From: Cohnella luojiensis
GTDB taxonomy: Bacteria > Bacillota > Bacilli > Paenibacillales > Paenibacillaceae
Direction: 5' to 3'
Length of the DNA: 64,000 nt
Assembly (NCBI RefSeq): GCF_004564235.1
Contig: NZ_SOMN01000001.1
Location: forward strand, 62,001-126,000
Shown: positions 8,766 to 18,256 of the stretch, piece after piece
Numbering within the stretch: the first letter of the stretch is position 1
How the letters are laid out: every line of letters starts with the position of its first letter
Position numbers and translations under genes: made by a program
Notes under the pieces: generated by a model
What the model was told of the DNA's origin: nothing
Seen by the model: only the letters and a program-made list of their open reading frames with translations
Database searches by the model: none

Positions 8766-9718
8766 GCAAACCGTTTATTGAAGTTCGAGGATTAAGCAAA
8801 TTCTTCGATATCGGCAATAATAAAATACTAAAAGCCGTTAACAATCTCAGCTTCTCGATTCAGAAAGGCGAAACGTTAGGTCTCGTCGGAGAATCGGGAT
8901 GCGGCAAGTCGACGGCCGGCCGAACGTTAATCCGTTTATACGAACCAACCGCGGGCAACGTCCTGGTCGACGGAACGGACATCACGAAATTATCGAAATC
9001 GAAGCTGAAAGCCCAACGCAGCAAAATGCAGATGGTTTTTCAGGATCCGTACGCTTCATTGAATCCGCGCATGACCATTTTGGACATTATTGGAGAAGCG
9101 CTCGATATTCACGGATTGGCCGGAAGCAAATCGGAAAGAAAACGCCGTGTGGAAGAGCTACTTGAATTGGTCGGCTTGAATGCCGAGCATGCCTCACGTT
9201 ATCCGCATGAATTTTCCGGCGGGCAGCGTCAACGGATAGGCATCACGCGCGCGCTTGCGGTCAATCCGCAATTCATCGTATGCGACGAGCCGATCTCAGC
9301 GCTAGACGTATCGATTCAAGCGCAAATCATCAATCTGCTCATTGAGCTACAGAAGAAGATGGACCTCACTTATTTATTCGTTGCGCATGACCTTTCGATG
9401 GTTAAGTACATGAGCGACCGCGTCGCCGTCATGTACTTAGGCAAAATCGTCGAGATGGCGCGAAGTGAGGATCTGTATGCCAATCCGCAGCATCCTTACA
9501 CAAAGGCGCTACTCTCTGCGATCCCAGTTCCGGATCCCGAAGTGGAGGCAGGCAAAGAGCGCATCGTTCTGAAAGGCGACTTGCCTAGCCCGGTCAATCC
9601 GCCAAGCGGTTGCCCGTTTCGTACCCGCTGCCCTGCGGCGACGGAGAAATGCAAATCGGATGTGCCGGAATTCCGCGAAGTCCGTCCAGGTCACTTCGCT
9701 TCCTGTCATTACGCTTAA
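8762..9718 (+). CDS. oppF: Oligopeptide ABC transporter ATPase OppF
   Basis: 318 residues from ATG 8762, which overlaps the oppD stop by 4 bases and has GGCAAGGAGG upstream. Walker A GESGCGKST, signature FSGGQRQR, Walker B FIVCDEPISALD, and a C-terminal oligopeptide extension with Cys-containing CPFRTRCPAATEKC. It pairs with OppD as the second nucleotide-binding subunit. Last gene of the opp operon. Confidence 0.93.
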   Translation: MSKPFIEVRGLSKFFDIGNNKILKAVNNLSFSIQKGETLGLVGESGCGKSTAGRTLIRLYEPTAGNVLVDGTDITKLSKSKLKAQRSKMQMVFQDPYASLNPRMTILDIIGEALDIHGLAGSKSERKRRVEELLELVGLNAEHASRYPHEFSGGQRQRIGITRALAVNPQFIVCDEPISALDVSIQAQIINLLIELQKKMDLTYLFVAHDLSMVKYMSDRVAVMYLGKIVEMARSEDLYANPQHPYTKALLSAIPVPDPEVEAGKERIVLKGDLPSPVNPPSGCPFRTRCPAATEKCKSDVPEFREVRPGHFASCHYA

Positions 9719-9755
9719 TCGAAACGCAAAAAACCATACTGGCGAACAACAGAAA

Positions 9756-9777
9756 GCTCCCCATTGACATGGGGAGC
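9756..9777 (+). terminator. Hairpin after oppF
   Basis: 9-bp perfect stem (9756-9764 with 9769-9777), loop of four, no T-run; it overlaps the -35 of the tyrS promoter. A terminator role is plausible but not strong. Confidence 0.4.
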
Positions 9778-9791
9778 CAAAATGTTATAAA
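9764..9791 (+). promoter_or_regulatory. Predicted sigma-A promoter of tyrS
   Basis: TTGACA, 16-base spacer, TATAAA. Transcription would start near 9797, at the beginning of the T-box leader. Confidence 0.7.
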
Positions 9792-9796
9792 GTAAT

Positions 9797-10060
9797 TCAA
9801 ACGAATAGATGCGAAGAAGGGAATCAGTAGCGTTCGTATCCCGTGTTCCAGAAAGCCGGCGGCCGATGCAAGCCGGTACACGAGCAAACGCGAATTACGT
9901 CCCGGAGCTTCTTGAACCGAAACCGCGCTGCACCGAGCGGAAGGTCAAGACGGCCGTCGGCCGATATCCGGCAAGAGTGGAGAATGCGCTTGGCGCGTTT
10001 TCAATTTAGGGTGGTACCGCGATGACTCGTCCCTGTCTATGGACAGGGCGGGTCTTTTTT
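9797..10060 (+). ncRNA. T-box leader of tyrS (tRNA-Tyr sensor)
   Basis: The conserved T-box AGGGTGGTACCGCG lies at 10008-10021, followed by the terminator stem 10024-10036 with 10042-10054 and a run of six T. In stem I an AGTA bulge near 9830 faces GAAT-TAC, so the specifier codon is TAC (Tyr) at 9896-9898, bracketed by GCGTT/AACGC above and GGGA/TCCC below. Uncharged tRNA-Tyr should favour the antiterminator and tyrS expression. Confidence 0.93.
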
Positions 10061-10086
10061 GATCCTAAAATGAAGGAGAGATTACG

Positions 10087-11373
10087 ATGACTGAGCAAGC
10101 GACGCCTAACCCGTCTTTCGATTTATTAGAGGATTTGGAATACAGAGGATTGATTCACCAAACGACCAACCGGGAAGCTTTGCAAGAGAAGCTGGGCAAG
10201 GAAAGGGTAGTGTTATACTGCGGGTTCGATCCTACGGCGGACAGCCTTCACATCGGGCATCTGCTTCCGGTGCTTATACTTCGCCACTTCCAGAAGGCGG
10301 GCCATAACCCGATCGCGTTGGTCGGCGGAGGCACGGGCCTGATCGGCGACCCGAGCGGTCGTTCGACCGAACGCTCCTTGAACACGGCAGATACGGTGGC
10401 GGAATGGACGGGAAGGCTGAAGGGACAACTAACCCGTTTCCTGGATTTCAATTCCGAGGCGGCCGGCGCCAAGCTTGTTAGCAACTACGATTGGATCGCG
10501 CCGCTGGATATCATCACCTTCCTGCGCGATATCGGCAAGCATTTTACGGTCAATTACATGCTTGCGAAGGATTCGGTCGACTCACGGCTCGCTAACGGAA
10601 TCTCCTTCACGGAATTCAGCTACATGATCCTGCAATCGTACGACTTCTACAAATTGCTCGCGGATCACGGCTGTACGTTGCAGATCGGGGGCAGCGACCA
10701 ATGGGGCAACATTACTGCAGGTCTCGACCTCATCGGCAAAATGGGCGGAGGTAACGCCCACGGGATGACCTTCCCTCTGGTGACGAAAAGCGACGGAAAG
10801 AAATTCGGCAAATCAGAATCCGGCGCCGTCTGGTTGGATCGCAATAAGACTTCGGTATATGCCTTCTATCAATTCTGGATCAATACGGACGACAACGATG
10901 TAATCAAGTTCCTGAAATACTTCACGTTCCTGGACCGGGAGCAAATCGCCGAGTTGGAGGCGGAGCTTAACGAACGACCGGAGAAGAGAGCCGCGCAGCG
11001 CGAGTTGGCACGCGAAGTGACTCGCCTCGTGCACGGTCAGGAGGCCGTCGAAAGCGCCGAGAAGATTACGCAAGCATTATTCTCGGGAGATGTTACCCAG
11101 TTGAACGAAGCTGAGCTTGTCGAAGCGCTGCAGGACATGCCGACGACTGTCGTTAACGGAGAGGAAGTCCCCTTGATGGACCTTCTGATCACGGCCCAAG
11201 CGGCCCCTTCCAAGCGCCAAGCGAGACAGGATATCGAGAGTGGAGCGGTATACGTGAACGGCGAGAGGAATACCTCCGTCGATGCGGTAATCACGAAGCA
11301 ACAACGGCTTCATGGTAAATACGTCGTGCTTCGCCGCGGGAAGAAAAACTACTTCTTAGTCAAATTCGAATAG
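10087..11373 (+). CDS. tyrS: Tyrosyl-tRNA synthetase
   Basis: 428 residues, class I synthetase. HIGH is at residues 55-58 and the KMSKS equivalent reads KFGKS at about 240. Tyrosine and tRNA-site motifs GFDPTADSLHIGH and GGSDQWGNI are present, and an S4 RNA-binding domain fills the last ~65 residues (ARQDIESGAVYVNGER). Start ATG 10087 follows GAAGGAGAG. Controlled by the T-box directly upstream. Full length for TyrS. Confidence 0.96.
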   Translation: MTEQATPNPSFDLLEDLEYRGLIHQTTNREALQEKLGKERVVLYCGFDPTADSLHIGHLLPVLILRHFQKAGHNPIALVGGGTGLIGDPSGRSTERSLNTADTVAEWTGRLKGQLTRFLDFNSEAAGAKLVSNYDWIAPLDIITFLRDIGKHFTVNYMLAKDSVDSRLANGISFTEFSYMILQSYDFYKLLADHGCTLQIGGSDQWGNITAGLDLIGKMGGGNAHGMTFPLVTKSDGKKFGKSESGAVWLDRNKTSVYAFYQFWINTDDNDVIKFLKYFTFLDREQIAELEAELNERPEKRAAQRELAREVTRLVHGQEAVESAEKITQALFSGDVTQLNEAELVEALQDMPTTVVNGEEVPLMDLLITAQAAPSKRQARQDIESGAVYVNGERNTSVDAVITKQQRLHGKYVVLRRGKKNYFLVKFE

Positions 11374-11387
11374 GCATGCATCTAAAA

Positions 11388-11435
11388 AAACGGCAGCCCG
11401 GGGCTTGAGGATATCCATGCTCCGGACTGCCGTTT
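11388..11435. terminator. Bidirectional terminator between tyrS and the MFS gene
   Basis: AAACGGCAG at 11388-11396 pairs with CTGCCGTTT at 11427-11435, with further GC pairing inside. A-run before and T after fit both directions; it touches the stop codon of the minus-strand gene. Confidence 0.75.
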
Positions 11436-12642
11436 ATGCTTGTTTCGAGGATTGTCTAGCCCGCAATGCTCCGGTCGCCCACACGCAGGTCATGATCAAT
11501 AAAGCGCCAGACAAGATGAATAACCCCTCGATGCCGAAGAAACCGGAAAGTGCGCCTCCGACTATCGGTCCCATCATATTTCCGAGGCTAAGGGCGCTGC
11601 TGTTAAAGCCGAACGAACGGCTTTCCATCCCGTCCGGCGTATTCTTGCGAATGAGCGAATTGACGGTTGGGATCAACCCTCCCAAAAAGCAACCGAGCAG
11701 GAAGCGGAACGCAAGCAGCTGACCGACCGATTCGGCGAAGGCTTGCGGGATGAGCATAATTCCCGCGCCTGCCAGCGAGACGAGCAGGATCCGCGAAGGA
11801 CCGATCCGGTCGCTTAAACGGCCGAGCAACGGCGCGCAGACCATATTGGAGATGCCGGTAACCGACCCGACGAAGCCTGCATAGAAGGCCAGATTCTCGG
11901 TCGTTCCGTGCAGCTTCTGCACATAGAGAGGAATCAGCGGCATAGGGCTTAACATCGCGAACTGAATCAAGAAAGTAATCGTAAGCAGGACCGGGAGCTG
12001 ACGGATGACCATTAAGTCCTTGAAGCCCTTAAACACGCTAACCTGCCGCTTCATCGCTGCTGCGGTACGATCGAAGCTCTCGTGAACCATTACCCAGGAA
12101 ATCGCGGACGCGAGGAACAACAGCGCACCCGTTATGTAGAAGATGGGACGGAACCCGAAGCTGTCCGCGAGCAATCCTCCGATAAACGGTCCGAGAATCG
12201 TCCCCGCCGTACCGCCGGATTGTAAAGTGCCCATGGCGAAACCCATTCGGTCCTTCGGCGTCGTTGCCGATACAAGGGTGATGGCCGCGGGAGTGAAGCC
12301 GGAGATGACCCCGTTAAGCATCCTCAACGCCAGCAAGTGCCATGGAGCCGTCGCAAAACCCATTAACACCATGACGATCGCCATCCCGAAGCCGGAGCGC
12401 AGAAGCATCATTTTCCGCCCATACTTGTCTGACAGCTTTCCCCATATCGGTTGGAACAGAAATGCGGTAATAAAGTTGGCCGCGAAAATAAAACCCGCCC
12501 ATATGCCTATCTGATGCTCGTCGGTTAAGCCCAGATCCTGCTGCAAATATAAAGAGAGGAAAGGGATGATCATCGTCATGCCTGCCATAACCAAGAAATT
12601 TCCGATCATCAATACGGCCAAATTCACTTTCCAGCGTTGCAT
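11434..12642 (-). CDS. MFS transporter, probable multidrug-type exporter
   Basis: 402 residues with about twelve membrane segments. The loop 2-3 motif reads PIWGKLSDKYGRKMMLLR and the symmetric loop in the second half is PLLGRLSDRIGPSRILL, both standard MFS signatures. Segment 5 carries GTAGTILGPFIGGLLAD, the antiporter-type motif C, which points to export. Closest in layout to MdtG/YfmO-like drug exporters; the substrate is unknown. Monocistronic and divergent from hemE. The promoter has a dyad at its -35. Confidence 0.85.
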   Translation of the reverse strand: MQRWKVNLAVLMIGNFLVMAGMTMIIPFLSLYLQQDLGLTDEHQIGIWAGFIFAANFITAFLFQPIWGKLSDKYGRKMMLLRSGFGMAIVMVLMGFATAPWHLLALRMLNGVISGFTPAAITLVSATTPKDRMGFAMGTLQSGGTAGTILGPFIGGLLADSFGFRPIFYITGALLFLASAISWVMVHESFDRTAAAMKRQVSVFKGFKDLMVIRQLPVLLTITFLIQFAMLSPMPLIPLYVQKLHGTTENLAFYAGFVGSVTGISNMVCAPLLGRLSDRIGPSRILLVSLAGAGIMLIPQAFAESVGQLLAFRFLLGCFLGGLIPTVNSLIRKNTPDGMESRSFGFNSSALSLGNMMGPIVGGALSGFFGIEGLFILSGALLIMTCVWATGALRARQSSKQA

Positions 12643-12693
12643 CGGGTGCTCCTTTCCCTACCGTTCTGTATGTATGGTAAGTATATCATAGGC

Positions 12694-12723
12694 TGAATAC
12701 GCTCCTAATGACAGCATTGTCAA
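12694..12723 (-). promoter_or_regulatory. Predicted promoter of the MFS gene with overlapping dyad
   Basis: On the minus strand TTGACA (12718-12723), 18-base spacer, TATTCA (12694-12699). The dyad TGACA-N4-TGTCA at 12709-12722 covers the -35, which suggests a repressor site; a further TGTCA follows at about 12730. Confidence 0.4.
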
Positions 12724-12754
12724 ACTATTGTCATACTCCTGTGGGAGGATGAGG

Positions 12755-12783
12755 TTGTTCGGACGGTCCAAAAGGGGCATAAT
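12755..12783 (+). promoter_or_regulatory. Predicted promoter of the hem-mob operon
   Basis: TTGTTC, 17-base spacer, CATAAT, 45 bases before hemE. The -35 is weak. Confidence 0.4.
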
Positions 12784-12827
12784 GAAAGCAAAGAATGCTA
12801 ATACGATACATAAAAGAGGCAACCTAA

Positions 12828-13886
12828 ATGATTAATAACGACGTTTTTTTGCGAGCCTGTCGCGGAGAGCAAGTAGAACGGGTACCCGTGTGGTATATGC
12901 GCCAAGCCGGACGTTACGATCCCGATTACCGCAAAATAAAAGAAAAGTACACGCTGCTTGAAATTTGCAAACAGCCGGAGCTTGCGGCGGAGGTTTCCCT
13001 AATGCCGGTACACAAGCTCGGAGTGGATGCCGCTATTCTTTATTCCGACATCATGAATCCGGTCGCCTCGATCGGTATCGACTTCGATATCGTGAAAGAT
13101 ATCGGACCCGTCATCCATAATCCCGTCCGAAACGCTGGCGATGTTGACCGCCTTAAGCCGATCGACGTGGAACGGGATCTCTCGCACGTGCTGGAAACGA
13201 TCAAGATACTAGATCGCGAGCTGAAGGTACCGCTAATCACGTTCGCGGGAGCACCTTTTACCCTTGCAAGCTATATTATCGAGGGACGTCCAACCAAATC
13301 CTACATCCGGACGAAGACGCTCATGTACAGCGAGCCGAAGATTTGGCATAGCCTGATGGGGAAGCTGGCGGATATGGCCGCTACTTATTTGCGCGCCCAT
13401 ATTCAATCGGGAGCCAAAGCCGTTCAATTATTCGATAGTTGGGTAGGATCGCTAGCCCCTCATGACTTCAAGGAATTCGTGCTCCCCCACGTGGAGAGCA
13501 TTTTTGCCAGCCTATCGGATTTGGATACGCCGAAAATCTATTTTCCCGGAGTAAGCTCAGGAGAATTGCTGCCTCATCTGACGGATTTGCAGGTTAATGT
13601 CATCGGATTAGATTGGCGAGTACCTCTGACGGAAGGCAGACGCCGGATCGGGGGCAAGTTCGCTATTCAAGGAAATCTCGATCCTTACGTGCTGACAGCC
13701 CCATCGGACGTCATTCACGAACATGCGCGTCGCCTGCTTGACGAAGGAATGAAAGAACCCGGTTTTATTTTTAACTTGGGTCATGGATTGTTCCCGGAAG
13801 CCTCCTTGGAAAAATTAAGGGACCTAACGGAATACGTCCACGCGTACAGCGAGGAGCGTATAGCCGCTTCAGGGGTGAACGCATGA
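12828..13886 (+). CDS. hemE: Uroporphyrinogen decarboxylase
   Basis: 352 residues. Signature PVWYMRQAGRY at about residues 21-31 (substrate-binding Arg), YSDIMNPVASIG, GAPFTLASYIIEG and the C-terminal FNLGHGLFPE. It decarboxylates the four acetate side chains of uroporphyrinogen III to coproporphyrinogen III in the cytosol. First gene of a hemE-cpfC-cgoX operon, overlapping the next gene by 4 bases (ATGA). Start ATG 12828 has AGAGG upstream. Confidence 0.96.
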   Translation: MINNDVFLRACRGEQVERVPVWYMRQAGRYDPDYRKIKEKYTLLEICKQPELAAEVSLMPVHKLGVDAAILYSDIMNPVASIGIDFDIVKDIGPVIHNPVRNAGDVDRLKPIDVERDLSHVLETIKILDRELKVPLITFAGAPFTLASYIIEGRPTKSYIRTKTLMYSEPKIWHSLMGKLADMAATYLRAHIQSGAKAVQLFDSWVGSLAPHDFKEFVLPHVESIFASLSDLDTPKIYFPGVSSGELLPHLTDLQVNVIGLDWRVPLTEGRRRIGGKFAIQGNLDPYVLTAPSDVIHEHARRLLDEGMKEPGFIFNLGHGLFPEASLEKLRDLTEYVHAYSEERIAASGVNA

Positions 13887-14827
13887 GCCGTGCGGAAAGC
13901 AAAGCCATAGGCGTACTGGTCATGTCCTACGGAACACCAGAGAGCCTGGATGGCGTTGAAGCGTATTATACGCACATCCGCAGAGGAAATCCGCCTTCGG
14001 CCCAGCAATTAGAAGATCTTACGAGGAGATACCGTTCCATCGTGGGCGGCGTCTTTCCATTACGCGAGAATACGAACGGTCAAGCGGCAGCCCTGCAACG
14101 GACGCTCGATGAACGGGCAGGCTATGGAGCCTACGTTTGTTATCAAGGCCTGAAACATGCCGCGCCTTATATCGAAGACGGCGTTGCGGCGATGGCAGCG
14201 GACGGGATAGAGGAAGCCATTGGTATCGTGCTTACTCCCCAGTATTCCGCAATGAGCGTTGGCGGTTACATGAAGAGGGCGCAAGAGGAAGCGGCTAAAC
14301 ATGGCATAACGCTAATGGACGTGCAAGAATATCATTTGCATCCGGAGCTGATTGATGCGCTGAGCCGACGGGTGATAGAGGGATTAGACCGATTCGGCGA
14401 AAAGCGTTCGGATACGTTAGTGTTGTTCAGCGCTCACAGCTTGCCTGCTAAAGTTCTGGAGATGAACGATCCGTATGCCGACCAGCTTCTGGCTACTTCC
14501 CATGCGGTTGCCGAGGCGGCGGGAGTGGAGAATTGGCAGTTTACTTGGCAAAGCGCCGGACAAACCGGACAGCCTTGGTTAGGACCCGATATTCTGGAGA
14601 CGCTGGGACGATTAAGCGACGAGGGCGTAAAGTCCGTTCTCGCAGCGCCGGTCGGATTCGTATCGGATCATCTTGAGGTGCTGTACGATATCGACATCGA
14701 AGCACGGAAGTTCGCGGAGGAGCGCGGCATCCGGCTGGAACGGATTCGCATGCTGAACGATGATCCGCAGTACATGGCCGCATTGGCCGATTCGGTTATC
14801 GGAATGGCCAACGGGAGGGCGAACTGA
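13883..14827 (+). CDS. cpfC: Coproporphyrin ferrochelatase (HemH type)
   Basis: 314 residues. VLVMSYGTPESLDGVEAYYTHIRRG, SAHSLP with the metal-ligand His at about residue 183, and SDHLEVLYDID with the conserved Glu. In Firmicutes this enzyme inserts iron into coproporphyrin III; the neighbouring hemE and cgoX and the absence of a hemQ-independent protoporphyrin gene set fit that route (family knowledge). Start ATG 13883 overlaps hemE by 4 bases; the stop overlaps cgoX by 1 base. Confidence 0.95.
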   Translation: MSRAESKAIGVLVMSYGTPESLDGVEAYYTHIRRGNPPSAQQLEDLTRRYRSIVGGVFPLRENTNGQAAALQRTLDERAGYGAYVCYQGLKHAAPYIEDGVAAMAADGIEEAIGIVLTPQYSAMSVGGYMKRAQEEAAKHGITLMDVQEYHLHPELIDALSRRVIEGLDRFGEKRSDTLVLFSAHSLPAKVLEMNDPYADQLLATSHAVAEAAGVENWQFTWQSAGQTGQPWLGPDILETLGRLSDEGVKSVLAAPVGFVSDHLEVLYDIDIEARKFAEERGIRLERIRMLNDDPQYMAALADSVIGMANGRAN

Positions 14828-16332
14828 TGGCAACGGGGAACATTCGCCGAGTGGCGGTGCTAGGCGGCGGTATTACCGGCCTTAGCGCCGCCTTTTATTT
14901 GCTGAAGCTCGCTAAGCAACGCGGAGAAGTGATAGAGGTTACGGTATTGGAAGGTTCGAATAGGCTTGGCGGTAAGATCAATACGCTGCGCCGCGATGGC
15001 TTCGTCATCGAAAGGGGTCCCGATTCGTTCCTCGCGCGGAAGCTTCCCATGATCGAGCTGGCTCGCGAGTTAGGAATAGAGGGGGAGCTGACCGGAACTA
15101 ACCCGAAAGCCAAGAAAACGTATATCGCATTGGACGGTAAGCTCCATCCGATGCCGGAAGGACTCACGCTGGGTATCCCTTCCGATCCGGAGAAATTTAT
15201 GAAGACGGAGCTAGTATCCGAGGAGGGTAAACTTCGGGCCTTGGAGGATTTGAACATTCCATCGGGCGAAGACCGGGGCGATGAACCGGTCGGGGAATTC
15301 CTAGAACGCCGGATGGGCAGGGAAATGGTAGAGCGGATATTCGAGCCGCTGCTTGCGGGCATCCATGCGGGAGACCTGTACCGACTGGGGCTTCAATCAA
15401 CCTTCCCGCAGTTCAAGCAAATGGTTCGGGAACACGGCAGTCTGATCGCCGGTACGAGGGAAGCGCAAAGAGCCGCTTCCGAAGCAATAGGGAAGACAGA
15501 GCAAGCGAGCGCGGCCGCAATGGATGCTTCGGCAAGCCTTGTTCCGGTACATGATTCAAGCGAGTTGCCTTCTTCCGTATTTATGACGTTCCGCAACGGT
15601 TTGTCTACTGTAATCGAGGCGCTGGAGTCGAGCTTAATCACAGAAGGGGCGAAGATTAGTTTTGATGAGCAAGTCGAAGCTTTGGAGCTTGTTCCCGGTG
15701 AAAGTAAATCTAGTCGGAATGCTTACCGGCTTCGAATGGATGGCGATACGACGTTTGATGCCGACGAGGTGCTGATCACGCTGCCAGCCTATGAGACGGC
15801 AGGGCTGCTAGCGCCTCATGTCGACGTTTCCGCGCTCACGAACGTTCGCTATGTCTCGGTGGCCAACGTCGTCCTTGCCTACGATGAAGCCGGCTTCAAT
15901 CAAGACCTTGATGGTTCCGGTTTTCTCGTGCCAAGAGGAGAGCACAGACACATTACGGCGAGTACTTGGACTTCATCCAAGTGGCTGCATACCGCACCCG
16001 AAGGCAAGCGCCTAATTCGCTGCTACGTCGGTCGGGCAGGGGACGAGAAGGGTGTCGAGCTAAACGATGTTATTCTCTCCGCGGTCGTGCAACGCGATTT
16101 GCATGATCTTACGGGACTTACGGCAACTCCCGAATTCGTCGAGATAACAAGGCTTCGTCATTCCATGCCTCAGTATCCGGTTGGGCACTTAGATGCGATT
16201 GCCGCATTGCGCGAGAATTTGATCACGCAGCTCCCGGGGGTCGTCGTGACTGGCGCGGCATTCGGCGGGGTAGGCCTCCCGGACTGCGTAGCTCAAGGAA
16301 AGCAGGCTGCCGAAACGATTCTGGCTAGGTGA
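14827..16332 (+). CDS. cgoX: Coproporphyrinogen III oxidase (HemY type)
   Basis: 501 residues. The FAD-binding Rossmann motif AVLGGGITGLSAAFYL is at residues 9-24, followed by VTVLEGSNRLGGKI and RRDGFVIERGPDSFLARK; the C-terminus has GVVVTGAAFGGVGLPDCV. This is the protoporphyrinogen-oxidase-like flavoprotein that oxidises coproporphyrinogen III in Gram-positive bacteria. Starts at ATG 14827 inside the cpfC stop. Residues ~205-240 are Ala/Ser rich and look like a variable insertion. Confidence 0.94.
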   Translation: MATGNIRRVAVLGGGITGLSAAFYLLKLAKQRGEVIEVTVLEGSNRLGGKINTLRRDGFVIERGPDSFLARKLPMIELARELGIEGELTGTNPKAKKTYIALDGKLHPMPEGLTLGIPSDPEKFMKTELVSEEGKLRALEDLNIPSGEDRGDEPVGEFLERRMGREMVERIFEPLLAGIHAGDLYRLGLQSTFPQFKQMVREHGSLIAGTREAQRAASEAIGKTEQASAAAMDASASLVPVHDSSELPSSVFMTFRNGLSTVIEALESSLITEGAKISFDEQVEALELVPGESKSSRNAYRLRMDGDTTFDADEVLITLPAYETAGLLAPHVDVSALTNVRYVSVANVVLAYDEAGFNQDLDGSGFLVPRGEHRHITASTWTSSKWLHTAPEGKRLIRCYVGRAGDEKGVELNDVILSAVVQRDLHDLTGLTATPEFVEITRLRHSMPQYPVGHLDAIAALRENLITQLPGVVVTGAAFGGVGLPDCVAQGKQAAETILAR

Positions 16333-16352
16333 AATCGGAGGGAGATGGCGCC

Positions 16353-16967
16353 ATGGATAGGACCGCGGTTATTTTGGCCGGTGGCCAGGGACAGCGCATG
16401 GGCGGCGTAAATAAGGCCTTTCTCTCGCTAGGAAACGAGAGGTTCATCGAGCGCCAGATTAGAGTAGTCAGAGAATGGACGGACGAAATTATAGTCGTGT
16501 CGAACGACGAGCATTACAATTCGCAGCTTAAACAATATATCGATATAAGAATCGTTCGCGATGTTTACGAAGGCGAAGGTCCATTAGCGGGGTTCCATGC
16601 GGGAGTTTCGGCGGCAACCCGGTCGAACGTCTGGGTATTGGGCTGCGATCAGCCCTTCCCGGATGCTGCGGCTGCCGAGTATCTTCAAACCCGTTTGGAC
16701 GGTGGGGCATTCCAAGCGGCAATTCCCCTCATGGAAGGCAGACCGCAGCCGCTGCATGCCATTTACCGGAAGGAAACGGGGATTATCGCGGAAAAGCTGC
16801 TTAAAGCTGGCGAACGCAAATTCCTTGCTCTGCTGGATCATTTTCATTGGTGCGGAATAGAGGAAGGGGAGTTTATCGAGCGTGGAATTTCATTAGTTTT
16901 TAACCATGACGTCGATACCCCGGAGCAACACGAGAAAGCAAATTTCTTATTTTCAGAGGAAAAATAA
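16353..16967 (+). CDS. mobA: Molybdenum cofactor guanylyltransferase
   Basis: 204 residues. Nucleotide-binding loop AVILAGGQGQRMGGVNKAF at the N-terminus, RDVYEGEGPLAGFHAG, and VLGCDQPFPDAA with the Mg-binding Asp. It would attach GMP to Mo-molybdopterin. ATG 16353 is chosen because GGAGGG at 16337-16342 sits upstream; GTG 16329, which overlaps the cgoX stop, has no such site. It begins the molybdenum part of the operon, 20 bases after cgoX. Confidence 0.9.
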   Translation: MDRTAVILAGGQGQRMGGVNKAFLSLGNERFIERQIRVVREWTDEIIVVSNDEHYNSQLKQYIDIRIVRDVYEGEGPLAGFHAGVSAATRSNVWVLGCDQPFPDAAAAEYLQTRLDGGAFQAAIPLMEGRPQPLHAIYRKETGIIAEKLLKAGERKFLALLDHFHWCGIEEGEFIERGISLVFNHDVDTPEQHEKANFLFSEEK

Positions 16968-16981
16968 AGGAGCTACTCTTG

Positions 16982-18238
16982 ATGCAGCCTTTGGACAGAA
17001 CCGATAGGTTTAGACGGACGGCCCTGCAGCCGGAAGAAGCGTTGAAGCTTATTCTGGAAAGAGTAAGTTCCCTTTCCACGGAATGCGTTCCGTTAGCGGA
17101 AGCCTGGGGCAGGCGGTTAGGAGAGGCTCTAGTCTCTCCTCATCCGTTTCCCCCGTTTCGCCGTTCCGGAATGGACGGTTACGCAGTGCTTGCGTCGGAT
17201 TTGCTGCAAGCCGCCCCGGACACTCCCGTCACGTTAGCCGTAGTGGAGTCGGTGCCAAGCGGTGTAGAACCCAAGCTGCCGGTCGAATCGGGACAAGCGA
17301 CCCGGATCATGACCGGCGGCATGGTGCCGGAAGGCGCGGATGCCGTCGTGATGCTGGAGATGACGGCGACGGAGACCAGGGACGGGCAGCTCTTCGTCCA
17401 AATCGGCAAAAGCGTAAAGTCCGGGCTAAACATTGCGGACGTCGGTTGCGAGATCAAGGAAGGGGCTATGCTGCTCCCGCCCGGCCATTTGATAGGCTCG
17501 GGCGAGTCGGCTTTGCTTGCTTCATGCGGTTATGCGCAAGTCTCGGTCATACGGCGTCCGCGAGTCGCCATTCTGTCAACAGGCAGCGAGCTGCTCGAAG
17601 TAGATCAGCCGCTTGCTCCAGCCAAAATCCGTAACAGCAATGCTCCCATGCTAGCTGCCATGGTTAGGGAATGCGGCGCGGAGCCCATCATGCTCGGCAA
17701 AGTCCCGGATGATGCTAACGCGGCTCAAACGCTTGTTAGACAAGGGTTGCATGACTGCGATCTGCTGCTTACTTCAGGCGGCGTATCCGTTGGCGACTAC
17801 GATGTGATGGTGGATGTGCTTGCCGCTCCCGACGTAGAGCTGTTATTCAATAAGATCGCCATGCGACCCGGAAGTCCGACAACGGCAGCAATCCTCAATC
17901 ATAAGCTAATCGTCGCGCTTTCCGGTAACCCGGGCGCATGTTTCGTTGGCTTTCATCTATTCGTCGTTCCCGCGCTTAAAGCGATGCAGCTGGAGGCTCA
18001 GCCTGCGATGCTAAGCTTTCAGGCCTACCTTGGTACGGAGTTTCCTAAAATAAACGCTTATCGAAGATATATCCGGGCTCGAACCGAGCTGCGGGAAGGA
18101 ACCGTATGGGTAACCCCTACAGGCGATGATAAATCAAGCCTTATGACCACGATCATCGGAGCAGATTGCCTTATCGAAATTCCCCCGTTAAAGAAAAGCT
18201 TGGAGATGGGGCAAATGGTTACGGCTTGGAAATTGTAG
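16982..18238 (+). CDS. moeA: Molybdopterin molybdenumtransferase
   Basis: 418 residues. MoeA domain order: RRSGMDGYAV, RIMTGGMVPEGADAVVMLE, then the MoCF-binding domain VAILSTGSELLE, LLTSGGVSVGDYD and LSGNPGACFVGF, and the C-terminal domain IV. It inserts molybdate into adenylylated molybdopterin. ATG 16982 is preferred to the adjacent TTG 16979 on spacing from AAAGGAG at 16966-16972. Between mobA and mobB. Confidence 0.94.
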   Translation: MQPLDRTDRFRRTALQPEEALKLILERVSSLSTECVPLAEAWGRRLGEALVSPHPFPPFRRSGMDGYAVLASDLLQAAPDTPVTLAVVESVPSGVEPKLPVESGQATRIMTGGMVPEGADAVVMLEMTATETRDGQLFVQIGKSVKSGLNIADVGCEIKEGAMLLPPGHLIGSGESALLASCGYAQVSVIRRPRVAILSTGSELLEVDQPLAPAKIRNSNAPMLAAMVRECGAEPIMLGKVPDDANAAQTLVRQGLHDCDLLLTSGGVSVGDYDVMVDVLAAPDVELLFNKIAMRPGSPTTAAILNHKLIVALSGNPGACFVGFHLFVVPALKAMQLEAQPAMLSFQAYLGTEFPKINAYRRYIRARTELREGTVWVTPTGDDKSSLMTTIIGADCLIEIPPLKKSLEMGQMVTAWKL

Positions 18239-18256
18239 CGGTGGAGGCGGAGAATC

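Noticed and set aside
9809-10025. Short plus-strand ORFs before tyrS
   Set aside because: They coincide with the T-box leader, whose conserved RNA elements explain the sequence.
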